Part shown: positions 19,010-27,801 of the stretch, piece by piece
How positions within the stretch are numbered: position 1 is the first letter of the stretch
Layout of the letters: each line of letters starts with the position of its first letter
Origin: Methanosalsum natronophilum
Lineage (GTDB): Archaea > Halobacteriota > Methanosarcinia > Methanosarcinales > Methanosarcinaceae
Direction: 5' to 3'
NCBI RefSeq assembly: GCF_024808815.1
Contig: NZ_JANUCS010000003.1
Span: 1 to 64,000, forward strand
DNA length: 64,000 nucleotides
Notes under the pieces: generated by a model
Databases searched by the model: none
Seen by the model: only the letters and a program-made list of their open reading frames with translations
What the model was told of the DNA's origin: nothing
Made by a program: the position numbers and the translations under genes

Positions 19010-19064
19010 CAACACTATATTAAATAGACATCAATTTAAGTTTATACATTGTGAATAAATTTCT

Positions 19065-19097
19065 AAAAAAAAAGGTTCCTCGAGATATACGAGGAAC
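19065..19097 (-). terminator. hairpin plus U-tract terminator of the ribosomal protein operon
   Basis: GTTCCTCG (19075-19082) pairs perfectly with CGAGGAAC (19090-19097) around a 7-nt loop. On the minus strand the stem is followed by CC and then nine T (plus-strand A-run 19065-19073). It begins 4 bp after the rpl12 stop. This is the cleanest intrinsic-type terminator in the window. Archaeal termination mainly needs the U-tract, so the hairpin may instead stabilise the transcript. Confidence 0.8.
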
Positions 19098-19100
19098 AGA

Positions 19101-19412
19101 TTATCCAAAAAGAGCACCTAGTCCTGCCATACCACTTTCTTCAGACTCGTCTTCTTCTTCCTCTTCTTCAGCAGCTTCTTCAGCAGCCTCTTCAGTTGGC
19201 TCTGAACTGCTTGACGCAGAAGCAGCTGGAGCAGCAAAAGCAGCAGATGCAATCGCTTCTTCAATATCCACATCTTCAAGTGCTGCAATCAAGGCTTTTA
19301 CTCTTGATTCGTTAACTTCGACCCCAGCTGATTCTAATACTGAGTTAATTCCTTCTTCTGTTATTTCTTTTCCTGCACTGTGCATCAAAAGTGCTGCATA
19401 TATATATTCCAT
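19101..19412 (-). CDS. rpl12: ribosomal protein aL12 (P1)
   Basis: aL12 forms the ribosomal stalk that recruits translation factors. The 103 residues begin [20 protein letters not shown] (dimerisation domain), then an Ala/Glu-rich hinge, and end [11 protein letters not shown], the factor-binding tail. GGTGAT precedes the ATG. It is the last gene of the operon. The final 50 bp closely resemble the end of rpl10 at DNA level. Confidence 0.97.
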   Translation of the reverse strand: MEYIYAALLMHSAGKEITEEGINSVLESAGVEVNESRVKALIAALEDVDIEEAIASAAFAAPAASASSSSEPTEEAAEEAAEEEEEEDESEESGMAGLGALFG

Positions 19413-19459
19413 TACTAATCACCTACGCTATTAATTTTTTGTTAATTATAAATTTTCAG

Positions 19460-20503
19460 TTATCCAAAGAGAGATCCTAGTCCTGCCATACCACTATCTT
19501 CAGACTCGTCTTCCTCTTCTTCTTTCTTTTCTTCAGTGTCAATTACTTCATCTGTGCTCTTCTGATCATTAGAACTTTCAGCAGATTCTTTCCTAGCCCC
19601 AACAATTTCATTCAAATCATCATCTAGCGCACTTTCATCTTTTGCTGAAGCGGCTGTAGCAAGACTAACCATTTGTGAATGTGCCTTGCTAATCAATTTG
19701 TCCATCATATCCGGCTCAAGAATCTCTGCACTTAAACCAAGACTCTGTGATTTAATAAATGCAGTTGAAAGCAAGATATTGATGTTGGCTTTTGTTGGGT
19801 AACTTGCATTGACTGAAAGGTTAAATGCTCTTTGGAAAGCAACTGAGATATCATTGAAATATTTGTTTTCATCTATTTCTAATACATCAGGAGTAAATAT
19901 GAATCCACTTTCATAAACTGCCCTTAAGTCCATTCCAACTTCTAATGGATGGATTTCAAGTCTAGCTAACATAGCTGCAAGCTTTGAAGATACTACTTCA
20001 CCTTCTTTTGCAACTACCTTATTTTCTTTAATAACAACTTTACCTTGTTCAATAGCAGCCGGTATTCCTACACTTTGAAGGTCTCCCAATATAGGGCCAG
20101 GTGGAAAACTAGTTGGACCTTTTTCTACCATTATGTCTTTAGGAGCGACAGTTCCAGCTTTAATTGGAGATGGTGTTTTGCTTTGTTCAAGAATCTTGTA
20201 TAACTTGAATGGATTTTCTTCAGTAAAAATAAGTGCAGTTTGAAGTTCTACAAAATCGTTCATTTTTTGTATATCTTCATTTGCTTCATCTAGAGCTCTG
20301 TTTATCAATGTATTTCTAGATACACGAAGTACTGCAGTATCCTTCAATTCCCTTCTCATTATCTGGAACTGTTTTGCAGGAATGCCTCCAATACCAGCTA
20401 TTGCAAATAGTGGATAGGTGTTTATGAGATCTTTTATGGATTTTATCTCATCTTTTTTCCACTGAGGGATATGCTCAGTGTGATGCAATGTTTCTTCCAT
20501 CAT
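19460..20503 (-). CDS. rpl10: ribosomal protein uL10 (P0)
   Basis: uL10 anchors aL12 dimers on the 23S rRNA stalk base. The 347-residue archaeal form has the rRNA-binding region (1-110: WKKDEIKSIKDLINTYPLFA), the inserted domain with TSFPPGPILGDLQ, helical spines for aL12 dimers, an acidic linker and the tail SGMAGLGSLFG shared with aL12. Its ATG overlaps the rpl1 stop by 4 nt (ATGA), so the two are translationally coupled. A second ATG directly follows at 20500. Confidence 0.97.
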   Translation of the reverse strand: MMEETLHHTEHIPQWKKDEIKSIKDLINTYPLFAIAGIGGIPAKQFQIMRRELKDTAVLRVSRNTLINRALDEANEDIQKMNDFVELQTALIFTEENPFKLYKILEQSKTPSPIKAGTVAPKDIMVEKGPTSFPPGPILGDLQSVGIPAAIEQGKVVIKENKVVAKEGEVVSSKLAAMLARLEIHPLEVGMDLRAVYESGFIFTPDVLEIDENKYFNDISVAFQRAFNLSVNASYPTKANINILLSTAFIKSQSLGLSAEILEPDMMDKLISKAHSQMVSLATAASAKDESALDDDLNEIVGARKESAESSNDQKSTDEVIDTEEKKEEEEDESEDSGMAGLGSLFG

Positions 20504-21141
20504 ACCACCCTCACGGATGAACCCATTGTGGTTGTAATATAAACCGACTTTAGGTTGTGTTTTCCTTTCTCGAGAGCATTTTCAATTCTATACAAAACTG
20601 TTTCAACATTTTCAGCAACTTTATTAGGATCAAGATTTCTTATTCCAACAGAAACATGGAAAGTTTGCTTATCTTTAGACCTAACTCTTATTGAGTTTTT
20701 TAGACTGTTAATCATGCTAATAATATCTTTGTCACCAGTAAGAGGAGTTGGCATTTTCCCCCTTGGACCAAGCACTGTACCAAGGGCTTTACCAATCATG
20801 GGCATATATTGCGCTTCTGCAATAAAAAAACTACATTCATTTGCAAGAGCCCTTGCCCTTGATTTGTCCGTAGCTAATTCATTAATGTCCTCTTCTGAAA
20901 AAATATAATCTGCCCCTGAATTTTTAGCTTTTAGTGCAACGTCTCCTTTTGCAAAGACTGCAACCTTTCTTTCCTTACCAAGACCATGAGGAAGAATTAT
21001 TTCTTCATCAATTCTATTCTTGGGTTGACTTAAATCCAGGTTTTTTAGATTAATGGCCAGATCAACACTTTCCTCAAAGTTTCTACTTTTAGAATCCTCA
21101 AGCAATTTGTTAACAGCTTCTACTATATTATTATCAACCAT
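20500..21141 (-). CDS. rpl1: ribosomal protein uL1
   Basis: uL1 builds the mobile L1 stalk of the 50S subunit and is a known translational repressor of its own operon in archaea and bacteria. The 213 residues include the signatures LGPRGKMPTPL and the RNA-binding stretch FHVSVGIRNLDPNKVAENVETVL. The ATG at 21141 is chosen over the upstream in-frame ATG at 21174. GGGAGG lies 5-6 nt before 21141, and the family starts near MVDNNIVEAVNKLLE. A compact folded leader ends at this Shine-Dalgarno. Confidence 0.96.
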   Translation of the reverse strand: MVDNNIVEAVNKLLEDSKSRNFEESVDLAINLKNLDLSQPKNRIDEEIILPHGLGKERKVAVFAKGDVALKAKNSGADYIFSEEDINELATDKSRARALANECSFFIAEAQYMPMIGKALGTVLGPRGKMPTPLTGDKDIISMINSLKNSIRVRSKDKQTFHVSVGIRNLDPNKVAENVETVLYRIENALEKGKHNLKSVYITTTMGSSVRVV

Positions 21142-21147
21142 TTTGTA

Positions 21148-21195
21148 CCTCCCGTAGTTGTGTGAACCATTCACAGCGGCTTCAGCCTACTACGG
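21148..21195 (-). promoter_or_regulatory. three-way-junction leader RNA at the rpl1 ribosome-binding site
   Basis: On the minus strand CCGTAGT (21195-21189) pairs with ACTACGG (21158-21152). This encloses two small hairpins: GGC-tgaa-GCC (21187-21178) and TGTGAA-tgg-TTCACA (21175-21161). All pairs are Watson-Crick. The closing helix shares two bases with the GGGAGG Shine-Dalgarno (21153-21148) of rpl1. uL1 autoregulates by binding its mRNA in Methanococcus, so this is a good candidate uL1-responsive element. Structure is seen directly; the ligand is inferred. Confidence 0.65.
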
Positions 21196-21278
21196 TATAT
21201 TTTGGAGTATATTATCTCCATGTAAGCAGTTCAATAGTATATCTATTGGGTTTAAAGTTATCGGTTAGACTAACCTAT

Positions 21279-21764
21279 TTACCATTCCTCAGCTTCTAGT
21301 CTACTATCAAAGTCTCCAGAATCAATCGCCTTTTGGCAATCTTTAGGGGAAACTCCTTCTACTGTAATTCCTAATGGTACACAGCTACCAATTATTTCTT
21401 TGGTTGCCGCTTTGAAGTTATATGAAAGGATATCACCTTTTTTCATACGAGCAACTTTTGCAATCTGTTCAATTTTCAAATCACCTATGATCTCGGTACC
21501 AGGCTCAGATGCACCTTTTTCTACACCTACCTCTTTCATTAGCAAGGCAGAAGTTGGTGGAGTTCCTACCTCAATCTCAAAGTTCTTTTTATCATCAACA
21601 ATTACTTTGACAGGAACTTGCATACCATTATAATCTTTTGTTTTATCGTTAATTTGATCGACTACATCCTTAATGTTAACACCTAGTGGCCCGAGTGCAG
21701 GTCCTAGAGGAGGACCAGGGTTTGCTTTACCACCAGCAACTAATGCTTCTACTACATTTGACAT
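21279..21764 (-). CDS. rpl11: ribosomal protein uL11
   Basis: uL11 binds the GTPase-associated centre of 23S rRNA. The 161 residues show the N-terminal domain VEALVAGGKANPGPPLGPALGPLGVN and the RNA-binding C-terminal domain with PPTSALLMKEVG and the archaeal tail. It follows spt5 by 26 nt. The 104-bp gap to rpl1 holds the rpl1 leader and possibly a further promoter. Confidence 0.97.
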   Translation of the reverse strand: MSNVVEALVAGGKANPGPPLGPALGPLGVNIKDVVDQINDKTKDYNGMQVPVKVIVDDKKNFEIEVGTPPTSALLMKEVGVEKGASEPGTEIIGDLKIEQIAKVARMKKGDILSYNFKAATKEIIGSCVPLGITVEGVSPKDCQKAIDSGDFDSRLEAEEW

Positions 21765-21790
21765 TTAAAATCACCATTTTTAATTAATAG

Positions 21791-22258
21791 TTAGGCTTGC
21801 TCTTCTTTTTTTAGAACTCTTACAGTATCTCCTCTTATTGTTATAGGAATTGGAACAACTGCATCAAATAGCTCTACTGTTATTTCTTCATGTCCTTCAT
21901 CTACTCTTTTAACACGTGCTTTTTCACCTTTAAATGGACCTGAAGTGATTTCTATAATTGCTCCTTCAGTAATTCCAGTTACGGTTGGTTTAGGTGTGAG
22001 GAAATGCATTATTTCATCTAGGCTGGATTCTCCCTTTACAAGGGACCTAGCATGAGGTACTGTTTGTATTGCTTGCTCAACAGTACTAACGTTCGGTGCC
22101 TCTATTAGTACATAACCTTTTAATTCGTCAGGAGCAAGTATGGATCGTATATCAAGACGATCTTTTCTTGCGATTTGAGTTAGCATTATAGCTACAGATT
22201 TCTCCTGGTTAGCTGTAGTTTTAACAACATATATCACAGAATCCCCATTTTCACTCAT
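21791..22258 (-). CDS. spt5: transcription elongation factor Spt5 (NusG)
   Basis: Spt5 clamps RNA polymerase for processive elongation. The 155-residue protein has the NGN domain (about 10-90: VVKTTANQEKSVAIML, then DELKGYVLIEA) and a KOW domain (about 95-150: GAIIEITSGPFKGEKARVKRVD). It starts 4 nt after secE and is the third gene of the ftsZ-secE-spt5 series typical of euryarchaea. Confidence 0.97.
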   Translation of the reverse strand: MSENGDSVIYVVKTTANQEKSVAIMLTQIARKDRLDIRSILAPDELKGYVLIEAPNVSTVEQAIQTVPHARSLVKGESSLDEIMHFLTPKPTVTGITEGAIIEITSGPFKGEKARVKRVDEGHEEITVELFDAVVPIPITIRGDTVRVLKKEEQA

Positions 22259-22262
22259 TTAA

Positions 22263-22481
22263 TCACACCAATCTTGGGACTTCTGTTAAAAGTAGATATA
22301 TAATAAATCCAACGGTGCCTATAACCAAAATACCAATAGCTGCTATCTTGGAAATCATTAGAAATTCCTCTCTAGAAGGTTTTTTAGTCAATTTAAGGAC
22401 TCTGAGATAAGATTTAATGCTTTGAAGAACACCTTTTTTTGATTTATCAGATTGAAATGTACCGTTTCCCAATGTTTTCAC
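22263..22481 (-). CDS. secE: protein translocase subunit SecE (Sec61 gamma)
   Basis: SecE clamps the SecY channel in the membrane. The 72-residue protein has an amphipathic region with LRVLKLTKKPSREEFLMISK and one membrane helix (AAIGILVIGTVGFIIYLLL), exactly the family layout. The start is GTG at 22481. Archaeal SecE genes are typically next to spt5, as here. Confidence 0.93.
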   Translation of the reverse strand: MKTLGNGTFQSDKSKKGVLQSIKSYLRVLKLTKKPSREEFLMISKIAAIGILVIGTVGFIIYLLLTEVPRLV

Positions 22482-22640
22482 AACCAGTCTAGTTAGTTAT
22501 TAAATAATAAGAGCTCTATTTATCCACAAGTCAAATTCTAGTGGGTATAATAGAGGCAACTAAAACACTTTATCTATAAAATACTTTTCCGTTGAGTTTG
22601 TATAATTTCTTTTCAACAAATAAAATAAGAGGAATGGATA

Positions 22641-23744
22641 TTATTTAACAAAATCAATTCCATATCTACGTGTCACATTTTTAGCGCTACCTTGTCCATA
22701 TATTTGTGGAGATTTCACACCAGTGACGACAATCATTGTACGAACGGTTTGATCAAGCTCAGGATCAACTTGAGCTCCCCAAATTAGTCGAGCACTTGGG
22801 TCAATTCTGCTATAAACTTCTTGAACTACAGTTTCAGCTTCTGCAATTGTCATATCAGGTCCTCCAATAACATTAACAAGAGCTGAAGTAGCACCAGAAA
22901 TATCGACATCTAGTAAAGGACTCCTTAAAGCTTTCTGGACGGATTCAGAAGCTTTGTTTTCTCCATCGGCTTCTCCCAATCCAATCATAGCCACTCCTCC
23001 ATTTTGCATAACTGTTCTGACATCTGCGAAGTCTAAATTAACTAGGCCCGGTTTTGTGATTAATTCTGTAATTCCTTTAACAGCTCTCATTAATACTTCA
23101 TCGGATACTTTAAAAGCAGCTTGAAGTGGTAGTCGTGGTACTACCTCTAGAAGTTTATCATTTGGTACAACAATAACAGTATCCGCGACCTCTCTTAATC
23201 TCTCAAGACCTGCTTCAGCATTAGTACGTCTTACATGCCCTTCTACACCAAATGGAAGAGTAACGACTGCAATAGTTAAGGCTCCTGCATCTCTTGCAGC
23301 CTCTGCAAGAATGGGGGCAGATCCAGTTCCAGTACCTCCTCCTAAACCGGTTGTTATGAAGACCATATCTCCACCAGTTACAATGGTGCGCAGTTCATCT
23401 ACACTCTCCAATGCAGCATCTTCTCCAATTTGAGGTAAACTTCCTGCACCCAGTCCTCTGGTCTTTTTTTTACCTATAAGCATTTTTTTGTCGGCAGTAA
23501 CATTTAAGAGATGCTGGGCATCAGTATTAAGGGCTATAAGTTCTGCGCCCCTTATTCCTTCATCTTTCATTCTTTGAATGCTATTTGAACCACCACCACC
23601 ACAACCTATCACTTTTATCGACGTTTGCAGTTCATGTAACATTTTCTCTAGTTCTGCGTTTATATCTGATCCACCTCTTTCATTTGAGGCATATTTACCT
23701 TCTTCAGCAGATCGAGATAGAGCTTCTTCTACTATGGACTTCAT
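22641..23744 (-). CDS. ftsZ: cell division GTPase FtsZ
   Basis: FtsZ polymerises into the division ring. The 367 residues contain the early GTP-binding loop [17 protein letters not shown], the tubulin signature [10 protein letters not shown], the T7-loop region with [11 protein letters not shown], and the FtsZ1-type N-terminal extension (about 1-40). It is the promoter-proximal gene of the translocon/ribosomal cluster, with 159 bp before secE that may hold a second promoter. Confidence 0.97.
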   Translation of the reverse strand: MKSIVEEALSRSAEEGKYASNERGGSDINAELEKMLHELQTSIKVIGCGGGGSNSIQRMKDEGIRGAELIALNTDAQHLLNVTADKKMLIGKKKTRGLGAGSLPQIGEDAALESVDELRTIVTGGDMVFITTGLGGGTGTGSAPILAEAARDAGALTIAVVTLPFGVEGHVRRTNAEAGLERLREVADTVIVVPNDKLLEVVPRLPLQAAFKVSDEVLMRAVKGITELITKPGLVNLDFADVRTVMQNGGVAMIGLGEADGENKASESVQKALRSPLLDVDISGATSALVNVIGGPDMTIAEAETVVQEVYSRIDPSARLIWGAQVDPELDQTVRTMIVVTGVKSPQIYGQGSAKNVTRRYGIDFVK

Positions 23745-23792
23745 ATATTATCCTCCAACTATAAACTAATAAAGTTTTTGCATGTATTTTTT

Positions 23793-25241
23793 TCATAGAT
23801 AAATCTTTGTTGTATAAGTATCATTAACCATCTCTGGTGTTATAATCTTAGTATTAACTTTGACGGTATTTCCACTAGCTAATTTTCCAAACATTGGTCC
23901 AGGTTCTACGCCTAACTCTTGTGCCATTTTAGGATTAAACCTTTGCTTTTTTATATAGATAGCACCTTCAGCCAAATCGTGCTTAGTTTCATAATGTTTT
24001 TTTAGTATTTGAATGCACTCATAGGTTATCTTGGCTTTTAAGTTTAAACATATGTTGTTTTCGTTAAACGCAAAGAAGTAGTTATTGATATTCCCATCGC
24101 TCTCTATTATGTATATAACAGGGAGTTTTTCGAGACTAATTTGTAACTCTTCAAGACCACATTTATTAACTTCATCTACTAAGTTTTTATTAATTTCTAA
24201 CTTATGTATTTTTTTATTGGTTGAAGAGCTTTCATAGCATATGGGTAAATCTAAGGATGATAGCTGTTTTTTTAGTATATGTGATATTTTAACAAATGAA
24301 TCAGGTTTATAAGAATTAGCAATATTTCTAATTAAAGAAAAGAAACTCCAAGGGATTGTACTCATTTCTCTAATTTCACTTTCTCCTATTATCTCTATTC
24401 CAAGTAAAGTAAGAATGTTTTCAATCTTCTTTTGCTCTTTAATAGGCAGGTTTTTTTTGTCAAAAAAAGCAAAGTCTGGTTTTGTTCTTTCTACAGCATG
24501 CGATATTAAATTGTAGTCTAGATACTTTATTTGGTAATTTGAAAAAATGTGTCCAAAGGTTATTCCAGATTCAAATATCAATTTAGATTGTCTTACAGGA
24601 TAATGTCCTCCACCAAAACCTAAAGCAACAGGCTTTTTTGCCTTTAAAATGTCATTCTTTATTTGTAATATTGATTGTGCAACAATCTTGCCGGCATATA
24701 CATCAGTCCATTGAGCGTGTTTACTACCAATTTCTACAAATAAAGAAGGTGTTTGTATGTCACTTGGTCCATGATGAGTTGCTTCTAGGGATACTTCATA
24801 GTCTCCACCCTGACATAACGTTTTCATCGAGTTTAATACTAGTTTTAGAGCAATTGGTGAAGACATAGCAAGCTCTTTACATCGTCCCCCATAACCAATA
24901 CTATTCACATTACCACTAAAATGTGCTGTAAGAACTTTTCTATCTTGTTTACTGGCGTGTTTAGATGCAAAAATAATCAAGGAAGGCTCAAATCCAGATT
25001 TCCTTATTGTTTGATCTATAGCATCCTGGTAGATAAGACTAGAATTGATTTCTATTATTCTATGGAATTTAGATTCAAAGACTCTATGAAAATCATCAGG
25101 AATATATTTGTGATCAACTTGATGCCAAATTTCAATTTGTAAAAGTGAATTCATTATGTTTAGACTAGCATCATCTTTTTTAGAGCAGATTATTGTGACT
25201 TTATCTTCACTTGAATCTATAATGCTGGTATCTGAATACAT
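23793..25241 (-). CDS. dtdA: D-aminoacyl-tRNA deacylase DtdA (DTD2), extended
   Basis: DtdA hydrolyses D-aminoacyl-tRNAs and so protects translation from D-amino acids. The N-terminal half (about 1-270) carries the archaeal DTD2 signatures IIFASKHASKQDRKVLTAHFSGN, EATHHGPSDIQTPSLFVEIGS and GFGGGHYPVRQS, including the catalytic-region histidines. The protein is 482 residues against about 250-280 in Pyrococcus. The C-terminal 200 residues are an added region that ends with a substrate-like motif GVEPGPMFGKLASG. A long form is, as far as I recall, usual in Methanosarcinales. Confidence 0.9.
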   Translation of the reverse strand: MYSDTSIIDSSEDKVTIICSKKDDASLNIMNSLLQIEIWHQVDHKYIPDDFHRVFESKFHRIIEINSSLIYQDAIDQTIRKSGFEPSLIIFASKHASKQDRKVLTAHFSGNVNSIGYGGRCKELAMSSPIALKLVLNSMKTLCQGGDYEVSLEATHHGPSDIQTPSLFVEIGSKHAQWTDVYAGKIVAQSILQIKNDILKAKKPVALGFGGGHYPVRQSKLIFESGITFGHIFSNYQIKYLDYNLISHAVERTKPDFAFFDKKNLPIKEQKKIENILTLLGIEIIGESEIREMSTIPWSFFSLIRNIANSYKPDSFVKISHILKKQLSSLDLPICYESSSTNKKIHKLEINKNLVDEVNKCGLEELQISLEKLPVIYIIESDGNINNYFFAFNENNICLNLKAKITYECIQILKKHYETKHDLAEGAIYIKKQRFNPKMAQELGVEPGPMFGKLASGNTVKVNTKIITPEMVNDTYTTKIYL

Positions 25242-25282
25242 TGTAAAACTTACCTTGTAAGAATGGCACTAGTAAACTATAT

Positions 25283-26095
25283 TTAATGTTTTTTCACAAG
25301 ATCAAAAACCCATCTACTAATCCCAGGTGCAATATTCCCACACTTTTTGTAGTAAATTATTTCTAAACCCAAATTTTCATAATCTTTAACTAGGTTTCTA
25401 ATTTCTTTTTGACTTTTGAATGTATAAAAATGAATATGTCCTCCAAGTTTCACAGATTTTAAAACAACATTTAAGAAACAATCTTTTCCGTAAGGAGTTG
25501 GTACTATTGCTCTATCAAACTTGTGAGTGAACATTTTATTTATACTAAATGCATTTCCATTTATTACCTTTAGATTTTCATCTACTTTATTTAAAGATGA
25601 ATTGTACTTTAAAAGCTCACATGCCCATATATTTGAATCAATAGCTGTTATTTTTGAATTTACTGCTGGAGGTATAGCAAAGGGCCCAACACCACTAAAA
25701 GGGATCACAATATTTTCTTTCGGCTGTATTTGTTTAAAAACTCTCAACCTTTCATCTGAAAGGCGGTTATTAAAAAATACTTTTTCAATATCAATTTTAT
25801 ATTTATGGCCATTTTCTCTATGAATTGTTGTTAAACGGTTACCTTCAATAATCTCGTACTTGCATACTCTTTCCTCACGACATACTTTTGTTACCTTGTT
25901 AGCTACTACTTTAATATTATTATTATTTTCAATTAGAATTGCTTTAGCTAGCTTCAATTTTATATCTTCTAACTCTGAAGGAATTTTAAGTATCAATATA
26001 TCTCCAATGAGATCAAACCTTTTAGGTACCAATGATTGGAATTCATCTGGTACATTCTCTTCAACTATCGTTTTTATTTTCTTCATGTACTTCAT
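25283..26095 (-). CDS. Trm5/Taw2-family tRNA position-37 modification enzyme
   Basis: A 270-residue class I SAM-dependent enzyme. The family signatures are HRENGHKYKIDIEKVFFNNRLSDERLRV (about 110-137) and the SAM loop VIPFSGVGPFAIPPA (about 150). Trm5 methylates N1 of G37; Taw2 transfers an aminocarboxypropyl group in wyosine synthesis. The catalytic-loop region reads DRAIVPTPYGKDCF instead of the usual N-L-P or N-P-P motif, so the exact reaction is uncertain. It lies just upstream of dtdA, 41 bp away on the same strand, consistent with a tRNA-quality operon. Confidence 0.75.
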   Translation of the reverse strand: MKYMKKIKTIVEENVPDEFQSLVPKRFDLIGDILILKIPSELEDIKLKLAKAILIENNNNIKVVANKVTKVCREERVCKYEIIEGNRLTTIHRENGHKYKIDIEKVFFNNRLSDERLRVFKQIQPKENIVIPFSGVGPFAIPPAVNSKITAIDSNIWACELLKYNSSLNKVDENLKVINGNAFSINKMFTHKFDRAIVPTPYGKDCFLNVVLKSVKLGGHIHFYTFKSQKEIRNLVKDYENLGLEIIYYKKCGNIAPGISRWVFDLVKKH

Positions 26096-26154
26096 CTTTC
26101 ATAGATGGATGCTTATACTTAGAATATGTAGTTGTAAATAAATTCATATACCAG

Positions 26155-27522
26155 TTAACTATGCTTTATTGATTTGATATTCATAAACTCATAAATCCCA
26201 AACTTAGATAATTCTCTTCCAATTCCACTTCTTTTGATTCCACCGAAAGGCATAGATGGATCTGGCTTAAAAAAGGTATTAATTCCAACCATTCCAGCTT
26301 CAACAAGTGATGCAAGCCTTAGTGCTTTATTTTCATCATAGCACCAAATAGTAGAACTTAACCCAAATTTAGTATCATTAGCTATTTTTATGCAATCATC
26401 TTCATTCCTTGCAGTAACCAGGGCAGCTACAGGGCCAAAGGTTTCTTCGTTGTAGACCTTCATATTAGTTGATATTTCTGCTAGGACTGTAGGTGGATAA
26501 AATAACCCATCAAATTCGCTTACATTTTTCTGTAATAAATTCTCTGCACCCTTTGCTAATGCATCACTTACTTGGTTATTGATAGTTCCAAGCTGTGCTT
26601 CATTTGCCATTGGGCCAATATCAGTACTTGGTTCTAGTGGGTCCCCAATTTTCATATTCTCGATATTCTTTAGAAATTCATTGATAAACTCTTCTTTAAT
26701 TGGCTCTTCTAAGATTATTCTTTTTGCAGATATGCATACTTGACCACAATTTAAAAAACGTGCATTTGAGGCAAAGAGAGCTGCTTTTTCAACATCGGAA
26801 TTTTCTAAAACTATAAATGGATCGCTTCCTCCAAGTTCTAGAACAGATTTTTTTAGGAACCTTCCAGAAATCTCAGCAATACTTTCTCCTACATAATCGC
26901 TGCCTGTAAAAGAGACACCTTTTATCTCGTTGGAAGATATTAATCTAGAAGCGTGCTCACCACTGACCATTATTGTTTGAAATACTCCATCTGGAATTCC
27001 TGATTCTTTGAAAATCTCCTCAATAGCTTTTGAGCACATTGGTACATTATTTGAATGTTTTAAAAGAATTACATTTCCACTAATTATTGTGTAAGAGGCC
27101 GAACTTAAAACCTGCCAGAATGGAAAATTCCATGGTTTAATAAAAAGAATTGGTCCAATGGGCTGAAAACAAATGTAAGATTTATTACTATCACTTTCTT
27201 TTAGAATTGGTGAAATTAAATTTTCTGTATTTTCAACAAAATAATCTATAGTTTGAATACATTTTTCTATTTCATTTAGGGATTGTTTAATAGGCTTACC
27301 CATTTCAATAGTAATTATTGTGGCTAAAGCTTCTTTTTCACGATTTAATACTTTAGAAACGTTTCTTAGATAACTTGCTCTTTCATTAATACTTTTCAGC
27401 TTCCAACTTTCAAAGGCATTGATAGCATTTTTCAAGCAAAAATCAGTTTCTTTCTTAGAATGATAACTAAATTCTCCATTAACGGTTTTAGTAGTTGGAT
27501 TAATTGAGACTATTTTATTCAT
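26155..27522 (-). CDS. NAD(P)-dependent aldehyde dehydrogenase, succinate-semialdehyde type
   Basis: A 455-residue aldehyde dehydrogenase. Catalytic elements are present: the oxyanion Asn in KPWNFPFWQV, Glu in LELGGSDPFIVL, the nucleophile Cys in NCGQVCISAKRI, and EETFGPVA. The ATG at 27522 follows GGAGA by about 6 nt; an ATG at 27534 is inside that region. Closest sense is the GabD/SSADH group, but the substrate cannot be read from sequence. The gene stands alone. Confidence 0.85.
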   Translation of the reverse strand: MNKIVSINPTTKTVNGEFSYHSKKETDFCLKNAINAFESWKLKSINERASYLRNVSKVLNREKEALATIITIEMGKPIKQSLNEIEKCIQTIDYFVENTENLISPILKESDSNKSYICFQPIGPILFIKPWNFPFWQVLSSASYTIISGNVILLKHSNNVPMCSKAIEEIFKESGIPDGVFQTIMVSGEHASRLISSNEIKGVSFTGSDYVGESIAEISGRFLKKSVLELGGSDPFIVLENSDVEKAALFASNARFLNCGQVCISAKRIILEEPIKEEFINEFLKNIENMKIGDPLEPSTDIGPMANEAQLGTINNQVSDALAKGAENLLQKNVSEFDGLFYPPTVLAEISTNMKVYNEETFGPVAALVTARNEDDCIKIANDTKFGLSSTIWCYDENKALRLASLVEAGMVGINTFFKPDPSMPFGGIKRSGIGRELSKFGIYEFMNIKSIKHS

Positions 27523-27640
27523 GTTCTTCTCCATATGTTTTATCTACTGTGTACATGGCCCATGATATTGCTTTTGAGCTAATGTATATATCAATGGTCA
27601 AATTTGAGCTCATAATTTTTAAATAAATGTGCATGCTTAT

Positions 27641-27712
27641 TATAGTGTGAAATTCAAAGTGAGTGGCTTTTTTGATACTACCCCGTTCCCTACCGCTCAC
27701 TTTGAAACTATA
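27641..27712. ncRNA. bulged 17-bp stem-loop in the divergent intergenic region
   Basis: TTCAAAGTGAG (27653-27663) pairs perfectly with CTCACTTTGAA (27696-27706). After a one-sided 6-nt bulge, TATAGT (27641-27646) continues the stem with ACTATA (27707-27712). The 32-nt loop contains ACCCCGTTCCCTACCG-like sequence, much more GC-rich than the surroundings. No gene fits here. It lies between divergent ALDH and ribose-bisphosphate isomerase genes. It may be a small RNA or a structured operator; transcription is not shown. Confidence 0.4.
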
Positions 27713-27801
27713 CTTCTTCTTTTTACATCATGATAAAAAGTAGTTTTGGTTTGGATTAGATATAGTTAGCTATAAGTTTTTCTAAGTTCTATATTAAATT
27801 C

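Noticed and set aside
19051-19434. Serine/alanine-rich open frame on the plus strand
   Set aside because: It is the antisense of the rpl12 acidic/alanine hinge; low complexity explains its openness.
27515-27700. 61-codon open frame upstream of the aldehyde dehydrogenase
   Set aside because: No Shine-Dalgarno, no recognisable family, and it overlaps the stem-loop and the promoter of the dehydrogenase.
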